Source: a virus
Length of the DNA: 42,013 nucleotides
Virus record (IMG/VR): IMGVR_UViG_3300002460_000069
Coordinates: 1-42,013 of that record
Strand: one strand, 5' to 3'
The position numbers and the translations under genes were made by a program. The notes under the pieces are model-generated. The model had not been told where the DNA came from and made no database searches. It saw only the letters and a list, made by a program, of their open reading frames with translations. Positions 36,726 through 42,013 of this stretch are shown here, piece after piece. Numbering within the stretch: position 1 is the first letter of the stretch; each line of letters starts with the position of its first letter.

Positions 36726-38207
36726 ATGGGACAAATAAAATTTAGTAATGGCGTAACAATGAGTTTTGAGGGGAACCCGACTTCTGCCGATATTGACGAA
36801 ATGGCACAGGTTGCGGCGAAGCAAACCAAAGAATCTATCCCTCAGATGATAGGAAGAAATGCGTCTAACGCATGGAAAGAATCTGGCGGTGCAATTTTAA
36901 GTTCGATTAACGATTTAACTGCGAATAATATTAAACCAAATGTAGCCAGAGTTTTTGGAGAAGATAAGGCAAGCGCAATTTTCCCTGAACAAAAAACATT
37001 GGAAGGGAAAGTTCTTAGATTTGCTTCTGGGTTTGCTGTTCCTGCGGCTAAAGTTGTTCAAGGGCTTGGAATATTGAAGGGGGGCGTAGCCGTAGGGGCT
37101 GCCTATGGGGCGGGGCAGGATATTTTAAATCCTGATACATCTTTGCAAGAAAGAGGGACAAATGCCATTGTTGGTGGAGGCTTAGGGCTTGCTACGGCAG
37201 GAGCGGTAAAAGCTGCACCATCTATTCTAAAGAAAACTTTAGACTTAGTTCCACGTCCAATTCAAGATAAAATTTTTAACCTTTACAATGAATCTATTGG
37301 AACAAAAATAAAAAACCCTATTGAAGCAAAAACGATAAGGGCTTCAAAGGTCAATGTCGTTAAAACAATTTCAGATAATCTCCCTGATGTAAAATTGCTT
37401 AATCCCGACACAGGAGGGATGGAATCAAGAATTCCTCAAACAAGAGAAGAAAATTTACAAGCTTTCCAACAAGTCAAAGAATTGATTTGGAAAAATAATG
37501 TGACTAAATTGTCGCAGGGGGCGACGGATAAAGGTGCGAAGATTGATTTATCTTCATTGGTTGACACTTCTTTAACTGAAGCTAAAAAAAATATAGGAAT
37601 GGTTGCTTTAAAAGCAAATCCTCAATTATCAAAGGCTTTAGACAAAACATCTCAAGATATAAAAAAAGTTGGGGAAATCGATCCAACGCAAGCGCAGGAT
37701 TATTTGAAGTATTTAAACGATCAAATTCAAACTTTAAGGAAATCCGGTCAAGCAGTTGATTTTTCAAAAAAAGATTTGTTGAATAGTTTACGGTATAAAC
37801 TTGCGGAAGAGACTGACAACGTTATTGAGAAAACTTTAGGACAATCAGGATATGGAGAGGCAAGAAAACAGTATTCTGACTTACGAGGAGCACAGAATGA
37901 AATTTTAGCGGCGGCAAATAAATATTACAGGCAAAACGCTGGTGGTGGTTTTATCCATCCTATTATTGATTTATGGTCTTTAGAAGAAGTCCTGCAAAGT
38001 GCCGGTCATGCTATAGCTGGGAATCCTTTAGGGGCGACTTTGAATTTAGGTCGGGCAGTTACAATAAAAGGAGCAAGCAAGATAGTTGATTTTATGCGTA
38101 GCCCCGACAGAAAAATTAGGCAAATGTATGAATTAGCGGCAAAGTATAGTAAACCAGTAAGCGTTATTCCTCAAAAATATAAATCTATAAAAAGGTCTAC
38201 CCCATGA
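36726..38207 (+). CDS. internal virion/ejection protein with hydrophobic helices
   Basis: 493 residues starting MGQIKFSNGVTMSFEGNPTS. Glycine-rich hydrophobic segments around residues 95-165 (LRFASGFAVPAAKVVQGLGI, GGVAVGAAYGAGQ, AIVGGGLGLATAGAVKAA) could form a membrane channel on ejection, followed by a long helical region and a basic C-terminus. It has no ribosome binding site; the ATG is 2 nt after the preceding stop, so it depends on coupling. Confidence 0.6.
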   Translation: MGQIKFSNGVTMSFEGNPTSADIDEMAQVAAKQTKESIPQMIGRNASNAWKESGGAILSSINDLTANNIKPNVARVFGEDKASAIFPEQKTLEGKVLRFASGFAVPAAKVVQGLGILKGGVAVGAAYGAGQDILNPDTSLQERGTNAIVGGGLGLATAGAVKAAPSILKKTLDLVPRPIQDKIFNLYNESIGTKIKNPIEAKTIRASKVNVVKTISDNLPDVKLLNPDTGGMESRIPQTREENLQAFQQVKELIWKNNVTKLSQGATDKGAKIDLSSLVDTSLTEAKKNIGMVALKANPQLSKALDKTSQDIKKVGEIDPTQAQDYLKYLNDQIQTLRKSGQAVDFSKKDLLNSLRYKLAEETDNVIEKTLGQSGYGEARKQYSDLRGAQNEILAAANKYYRQNAGGGFIHPIIDLWSLEEVLQSAGHAIAGNPLGATLNLGRAVTIKGASKIVDFMRSPDRKIRQMYELAAKYSKPVSVIPQKYKSIKRSTP

Positions 38208-38518
38208 TCGACGCGCGTCAGCACTATATAGGGAAATACATTTGTTACGATTTTGAACAAATAACCGTAGCAGATACGGCTATTGGGTTGACAACGTCTA
38301 AACTTACGACGAACCCAAGACCAAAGAAGGTTATCATTACTTGCGAAACGGCTCAATTTCGTTATCGAATTGACGGGACTGATCCAAGCGCAACGGTTGG
38401 TCATTTGGTTAATCCTTTAGACAGTTTGGTTTTGGAAGGGTACAGTCAATTAAATAATTTTAAAGCCATACGGAAAGGAAGTTCTAGTGCAACGATTTTT
38501 GTTAGCTATCTTTATTAG
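38204..38518 (+). CDS. small β-protein before the tail fibre
   Basis: 104 residues starting MIDARQHYIGKYICYDFEQI, with strands KKVIITCETAQFRYRIDGTD and NNFKAIRKGSSSATIFVSYL. The compact β-sandwich layout (R-x-R-x-DG-T-P/D) is frequent in phage decoration and baseplate-associated proteins. It overlaps the preceding gene by 4 nt and the fibre gene by 32 nt. Confidence 0.6.
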   Translation: MIDARQHYIGKYICYDFEQITVADTAIGLTTSKLTTNPRPKKVIITCETAQFRYRIDGTDPSATVGHLVNPLDSLVLEGYSQLNNFKAIRKGSSSATIFVSYLY

Positions 38519-40583
38519 TTTATTCTTCCACTTTTTAGTTTTCGCTCAACCCTCGGGAAAAGGTTTTGTTGAGGTTAGTAAAGAGGATGGGACATCTCCT
38601 TGCTATGGATATTCTATAAAATTTTCTGACACACCAACAGACAATGGGGATGGAACTTGTAGTATAGCGACAGGTTCTGGTACGAACACAGGAGATGTTA
38701 CCCTAGCTGGAACGCCGGACTATATCACGATCTCGGGGCAAGTAATTACCCGAGCAAAATTAGACATTTTAGATGATACCAATGCCACGGGTGAGGCGGG
38801 GATTGATATTTCAACGAATGATTTTGTATTTGACGCGACCGAACTTGAAGCCTTGACTTGGGGGGCTGGTGGCAATGCGTCGAATATTTGGACGTTTAAT
38901 CTAAGCGGGACAGACCCGACAATAACGTTTAGCAATGGGGCAGTGGCCGTAGGCGGAGCGTTATCGGCTACTGGTGCGGTTACAGGGTCAAATTTGAGCG
39001 GTAGCAATACTGGAGACCAGACGAATATCACAGGAAACGCAGGGACGGTAACAAATGGGGTATACACAACTAACAATTTAAGCGTTTTTTCCGCGACTAC
39101 ATCTGCGCAACTTTATGGAGTTTTGTCTGACGAAACCGGCTCTGCAAGCGGCTCTCCTCTGGCCGTATTCAATCAAGCCCCAACGATTTCAAGTCCTGTT
39201 ATCACAAATATTGTTCCTGCGGCAGATTTCACTCTCACTCAAAATTCCATTGCGGCGATCACCTCTGTCAATTCTGGGGCTATTGTCAACACTCTTTATC
39301 TTAAAGCCGGCAACGTCGGCATCGGGACGACGGCGCCGGCACAAGCTCTTCATGTTGTCGGAGCAGGATATTTCACGACTGGACTGGGGGTAGCAGACAC
39401 CAATATTACTTCTGGTGTGGTGAATGTCGGGACAGGATTTCGGATTGCGAATGCGGCGACCTCAAGAAAAATACTTGTCGGGAATGGGACTAATTTTGTT
39501 GCGTCTACGGAAACGTATGCGGTTCCTGGAACATCAGGGAATGTTTTAACTTCAGACGGAACGAATTGGACTTCGGCAGCTGCCGCCGGTGGTGGGCTTA
39601 CTATAGGAACAACGACAATCGCAAGCGGAACAACTACTCGTATCCTTTATGATAATGCTGGAGCACTTGGAGAATATACTTTGACGGGGACAGGGACAGT
39701 AGTTGGTATGCAAACTGCTCCGACGTTCGTAACTTCGATTACCGATCCGTTGGTAATCGGGGGAGTTGCAACGACGTCAACACTTTCGCTACGTTCTACC
39801 TCGGGAGTAGGAACAACTGGCGCAGATATTATTTTCCAAACGGGGAATAATGGCGCGACTGAAGTTGCACGGATGGCGAACAATGGAGATGTTGGCATTG
39901 GAGTAGTTCCGGATGTTTTTACTGATGGACATCTTCAGGTTCAAACAATAGGCGGGGGCGCTACAGTTTCTACTGGGATAGTTATATTATCTGGATCGAC
40001 TAGTGGAATCGGTAAACTTATGTTTTGTGATGGGGCTACTGCGGATTGTGAGGGACGGGTGTGGTATAGAAATGATGAGGATAGTATGACTTTTTATACC
40101 GCCACGACAGCAAAGATGAAAATATTGACAGGCGGCAACGTCGGCATCGGGACGACGGCGCCGACGCAAGTGTTGGAGGTTAACGGCAGAATCAGCATGG
40201 CTACTTGGACGGCCGACGGAGATGTTGCGGCTTATCAAGATACCGCCACAAACAGCATTGCTCTTGTCGCCTCAGATCGCCGATTAAAAAAGAACATTGT
40301 TCCGTTAACCGGATCATTGGATATTGTCAGGCAACTCAATACATATAAATATAACGATTTGGATGAGAAAGATGGAAGTAAATTGAAACTGGGACTCATG
40401 GCCCAGGATGTTTTGCCGCTGCTTCCAGAACTTACATATAGTTTTAAAAATGAAGGCTCGTCAGAGGTATATTACGGCGTTCATTATGATAAACTTCCTG
40501 TGCTTTTGTTAAATGCGATTAAAGAACTGAATTTGAAAGTACAATCTCTGGAAAAAAGAATAGAAATTTTAGAGAATAAATAA
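38487..40583 (+). CDS. tail fibre with signal peptide and S74 autocleaving chaperone domain
   Basis: 698 residues from a GTG (GGAAGG upstream). The N-terminus MQRFLLAIFISLFFHFLVFA then QPSGKG is a Sec-type signal peptide, odd for a fibre. The shaft is Gly/Thr/Ser-rich with two GNVGIGTTAP repeats (about residues 274 and 550). The C-terminus begins VASDRRLKKNIVPLTGSLDI and includes KLKLGLMAQDVLPLLPEL, ending in a coiled coil (IKELNLKVQSLEKRIEILEN): the Peptidase_S74 intramolecular chaperone that trims itself at the Ser-Asp site after trimerisation. GC content rises in the 3' part, suggesting exchange. Confidence 0.85.
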   Translation: MQRFLLAIFISLFFHFLVFAQPSGKGFVEVSKEDGTSPCYGYSIKFSDTPTDNGDGTCSIATGSGTNTGDVTLAGTPDYITISGQVITRAKLDILDDTNATGEAGIDISTNDFVFDATELEALTWGAGGNASNIWTFNLSGTDPTITFSNGAVAVGGALSATGAVTGSNLSGSNTGDQTNITGNAGTVTNGVYTTNNLSVFSATTSAQLYGVLSDETGSASGSPLAVFNQAPTISSPVITNIVPAADFTLTQNSIAAITSVNSGAIVNTLYLKAGNVGIGTTAPAQALHVVGAGYFTTGLGVADTNITSGVVNVGTGFRIANAATSRKILVGNGTNFVASTETYAVPGTSGNVLTSDGTNWTSAAAAGGGLTIGTTTIASGTTTRILYDNAGALGEYTLTGTGTVVGMQTAPTFVTSITDPLVIGGVATTSTLSLRSTSGVGTTGADIIFQTGNNGATEVARMANNGDVGIGVVPDVFTDGHLQVQTIGGGATVSTGIVILSGSTSGIGKLMFCDGATADCEGRVWYRNDEDSMTFYTATTAKMKILTGGNVGIGTTAPTQVLEVNGRISMATWTADGDVAAYQDTATNSIALVASDRRLKKNIVPLTGSLDIVRQLNTYKYNDLDEKDGSKLKLGLMAQDVLPLLPELTYSFKNEGSSEVYYGVHYDKLPVLLLNAIKELNLKVQSLEKRIEILENK
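39308..39338. repeat. 31-bp exact repeat within the tail-fibre gene
   Basis: Identical to bases 40133-40163. Both copies encode the GNVGIGTTAP element and are much richer in GC than the gene average, a likely recombination point for swapping fibre tips. Confidence 0.9.
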
Positions 40584-40592
40584 AAGGGAATT

Positions 40593-40904
40593 ATGGCTTG
40601 GGACGGGAAAGAACATAGGCGAGTGGATACGGTCGATAATGGCCGGTTAGATCATTTGGAACATATCGTCGAGAATCAACAGGTGTTGATTCAAAAGAAT
40701 ACGGTAGTTATTGCTGAAATAGGGACGCGACTGGAATATATTGAAAAGTCTCAAGACAAAAATTGTCTTTTAGTCCAAAACATTTCTAACAAAATCGACA
40801 GTTTAAAAGAAGATATTGCGAAAGGTAGAGTCCTTGTTTTTCTTGGAATTATCATTTTTACTTCTTTTGTAAATTGGCTGTTTTCTTCTTTTCTTAATAA
40901 ATGA
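40593..40904 (+). CDS. XhlA-like holin or membrane-anchored coiled-coil protein
   Basis: 103 residues starting MAWDGKEHRRVDTVDNGRLD. A long N-terminal coiled coil (HIVENQQVLIQKNTVVIAEI) is followed by one C-terminal transmembrane helix (VLVFLGIIIFTSFVNWLFSS). This is the topology of haemolysin XhlA-type phage holin-associated proteins. AAAGGGA lies 6 nt upstream. It starts the putative lysis region after the fibre. Confidence 0.65.
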   Translation: MAWDGKEHRRVDTVDNGRLDHLEHIVENQQVLIQKNTVVIAEIGTRLEYIEKSQDKNCLLVQNISNKIDSLKEDIAKGRVLVFLGIIIFTSFVNWLFSSFLNK

Positions 40905-41086
40905 TTTCTAAAGAACAATTAGATAAGATTTCCGAAGTTTTAAAAGATGTTCAATCGGACATAGAAATTTTGAGTAGACGAAGAGATTACGATTCCGAAG
41001 ATTATAAATATATTGAAAAGATTTTAAAATACGATTTAAGCTGGATAATGATGGAGTTAGATATTGATGAACCAAAAAATGATTGA
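40901..41086 (+). CDS. 61-residue acidic helical protein
   Basis: Starts MISKEQLDKISEVLKDVQSD, then DYDSEDYKYIEKILKYDLSW. Its ATG overlaps the previous stop (ATGA). Two helices. No family recognised; lies between the holin-like gene and the bS21 gene. Confidence 0.55.
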   Translation: MISKEQLDKISEVLKDVQSDIEILSRRRDYDSEDYKYIEKILKYDLSWIMMELDIDEPKND

Positions 41087-41095
41087 AGGGGGAAT

Positions 41096-41269
41096 ATGGC
41101 AATCGAAGTAATAATTGAACGTCCTTTTTTGTTTGAAAAACAGTTGAGGTTATTTAAAAAGCTGGTTGAAAAAGAAGGTATTTTTGATGATTTAGCGAGG
41201 AATCAATACTATTTTAAACCGTCGGAGAAACGGCAAAAAAAACACATGAGAGCGAATTTCGGGAGATAA
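41096..41269 (+). CDS. rpsU: phage-encoded ribosomal protein bS21
   Basis: 57 residues. Starts MAIEVIIERPFLFEKQLRLF, then KKLVEKEGIFDDLARNQYYF and KPSEKRQKKHMRANFGR. This follows bacterial S21 closely: E-x-F-x-x-x-L-R-x-F-K-(R/K)-x-x-E-K-x-G, then R..YY.KPSE.R......A.....R. A very strong site (AAGGGGG) lies 7 nt before the ATG. bS21 contacts the mRNA channel near the anti-Shine-Dalgarno sequence; phage homologues are thought to replace the host protein and bias initiation towards phage messages. Confidence 0.85.
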   Translation: MAIEVIIERPFLFEKQLRLFKKLVEKEGIFDDLARNQYYFKPSEKRQKKHMRANFGR

Positions 41270-41272
41270 ATT

Positions 41273-41344
41273 TTGATTAAGTTTATAAGAGGAATTTTGA
41301 TTATGTTTTTTTTAACCGGAGGGATAATAAAAAGATGGATGTAA
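41273..41344 (+). CDS. possible 23-residue membrane peptide
   Basis: TTG start 4 nt after the bS21 stop: MIKFIRGILIMFFLTGGIIK then RWM, one hydrophobic helix with basic flanks. No ribosome binding site is evident. It overlaps the next start. Weak. Confidence 0.25.
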   Translation: MIKFIRGILIMFFLTGGIIKRWM

Positions 41345-41586
41345 CTAAAATCGATTTAAGCTTAATCCCTATAGATGACTTAATTAAAGAAATTGAGAGT
41401 CGATGTTTAGAATTTATTTGCGCTTACACTCCAAACAATTATCAAAAAGAACAAGAACTTAAATTTTATTATGGAAAAGGCTCTTGGCATAGAAGCTGTT
41501 CTTTATCTAATGTTTTGAATAATGATGTTTTAAATAATTGGAATGGAGAGTTAAGAGTTTTACAGAGGATCAATGATGAAGAATAA
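41335..41586 (+). CDS. uncharacterised 83-residue protein
   Basis: Starts MDVTKIDLSLIPIDDLIKEI, then ESRCLEFICAYTPNNYQKEQ and WHRSCSLSNVLNNDVLNNWN. GGAGGG lies upstream of the ATG. The 'IPIDDLIKEIESRC' start resembles small phage proteins of unknown function in lysis regions. Overlaps the next gene by 14 nt. Confidence 0.55.
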   Translation: MDVTKIDLSLIPIDDLIKEIESRCLEFICAYTPNNYQKEQELKFYYGKGSWHRSCSLSNVLNNDVLNNWNGELRVLQRINDEE

Positions 41587-41899
41587 AAAAGAATCAAAAT
41601 CTCAATCATTTGATTTTAAAAAAGTACTTCTTATCGGGGCAGTCCCTACGACTTTAGGGGCGATTGGATGGCTGGCGGTTAGTTTAGCGACGTATATCGA
41701 ACTTCCAAAACGGGTCGAAGCGAGTGAAAAAAAGGTTGCAACAATTGAGGATTATATAAAAGAACAACGCACTGCAAACGATTTAATGCAGAAACTTGTC
41801 AATAAAGAAGAGGAAATTGTTTATTCACAAGATAGGAAGACCTTTTGGAATAAAAAAGAAAAGAAGTGGTTGCCTATTAAGGAGTTGAGGGATGAATGA
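41573..41899 (+). CDS. membrane protein with coiled-coil tail, spanin- or holin-like
   Basis: 108 residues starting MMKNKKESKSQSFDFKKVLL. One transmembrane helix (LLIGAVPTTLGAIGWLAVSL, about residues 19-38), then a charged coil (KRVEASEKKVATIEDYIKEQ). The basic N-terminus and the long tail outside fit an inner-membrane spanin-type (Rz-like) topology, with the lipoprotein at 78-248 as a possible partner across the junction. Inferred from topology. Confidence 0.5.
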   Translation: MMKNKKESKSQSFDFKKVLLIGAVPTTLGAIGWLAVSLATYIELPKRVEASEKKVATIEDYIKEQRTANDLMQKLVNKEEEIVYSQDRKTFWNKKEKKWLPIKELRDE

Positions 41900-42013
41900 A
41901 AATCTAAAATGGGAAAAAATTTTTAGTGGGAAATTTATCTTTACAATTATTACAGGCCTTGTTTTTGGATATGCCGCCTATGCGAAAATATTGAGTGGGG
42001 AACAAATTTATGG
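41892..42013 (+). CDS. partial holin-like membrane protein at the right edge
   Basis: Starts MNENLKWEKIFSGKFIFTII, then TGLVFGYAAYAKILSGEQIY, and runs off the window. One transmembrane helix. If the last base joins base 1 the frame ends after four more residues (GLLC, TAG at 11-13), giving a 44-residue protein. Many phage holin-like proteins have the same W-x-K-I-x-S-G-K-F start and ILSGEQ end. Overlaps the previous gene by 8 nt. Confidence 0.6.
   Translation, partial: MNENLKWEKIFSGKFIFTIITGLVFGYAAYAKILSGEQIY

Noticed and set aside
1-42013. Host in the Bacteroidota
   Set aside because: Promoters match sigma70 TTGACA/TATAAT and many starts have GGAGG sites, unlike the TAnnTTTG promoters and weak sites of that phylum.
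1-42013. tRNA genes, integrase, reverse transcriptase or diversity-generating repeats
   Set aside because: No cloverleaf with a TTC-arm and acceptor, no tyrosine or serine recombinase motifs, and no YxDD polymerase motif were seen on either strand.

Overview
The window reads as a nearly complete genome of a short-tailed (podovirus-like) double-stranded DNA phage of low GC content. Leftward genes for replication, recombination and counter-defence occupy about 0.8-16.2 kb. Rightward genes for packaging, virion and lysis run from about 16.4 kb to the right edge and, if the molecule is circular, on into bases 1-807. Joining the last base to the first closes a reading frame with a stop a few codons past the junction, which fits a circular or circularly permuted genome. 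The host is probably a diderm bacterium using ordinary sigma70 promoters and GGAGG-type ribosome binding sites: several TTGACA/TATAAT-like promoters are visible, and the phage carries lipoproteins, signal peptides and a Wzy-like O-antigen polymerase. No integrase, tRNA, reverse transcriptase or cas gene was found.

Left arm (minus strand, read from 16.2 kb downward). A divergent control region (16.16-16.46 kb) holds palindromic operators, a strong leftward promoter and a rightward promoter that would give a leaderless mRNA for a winged-helix-like protein. The leftward promoter feeds a cluster of small unrelated genes (16.2-13.4 kb). Five of them share one translation-initiation cassette (GGAGGGCGRCGARATG), and one is an alanine-rich Imm5-like protein. 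A second promoter at 13.2 kb, followed by a leader with an attenuator hairpin and two interleaved 10-bp helices, drives a replication initiator with internal iterons and a DnaB-like helicase. A third promoter at 9.98 kb drives a ribbon-helix-helix regulator and a membrane-anchored lysozyme-like protein. Between them lies about 0.4 kb of GC-rich, strongly structured sequence that looks like a large non-coding RNA. Further left are an ERF recombinase, a YqaJ/lambda-type exonuclease, a DUF669-like protein, a coiled-coil partner and two Lar-like zinc ribbons.

Right arm (plus strand). The order is PC4-like protein, HExxH lipoprotein, terminase large subunit, portal, scaffold, N4-gp56-type major capsid protein, two paralogous small proteins with signal peptides, the O-antigen polymerase, adaptor, a nozzle-like protein with LamG-type insertions, ejection proteins (one with a HEVNH metallopeptidase motif), an S74 tail fibre with its own signal peptide, then holin-like membrane proteins, a phage-encoded ribosomal protein bS21 and small lysis-type peptides.

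The most striking signal is a pair of solitary 32-nt elements (7368-7399 and 12189-12220) with the architecture of a type I-C CRISPR repeat: stem, loop and an identical 11-nt UGGAUUGAAAC 3' handle. Both are co-oriented with leftward transcription, in or beside 5' leaders, with no spacer array and no cas genes. They are candidates for RNA-based anti-CRISPR elements or Cas5d decoys built into polycistronic phage mRNAs. The phage's Lar-like proteins and small-gene cluster suggest a broader counter-defence programme.
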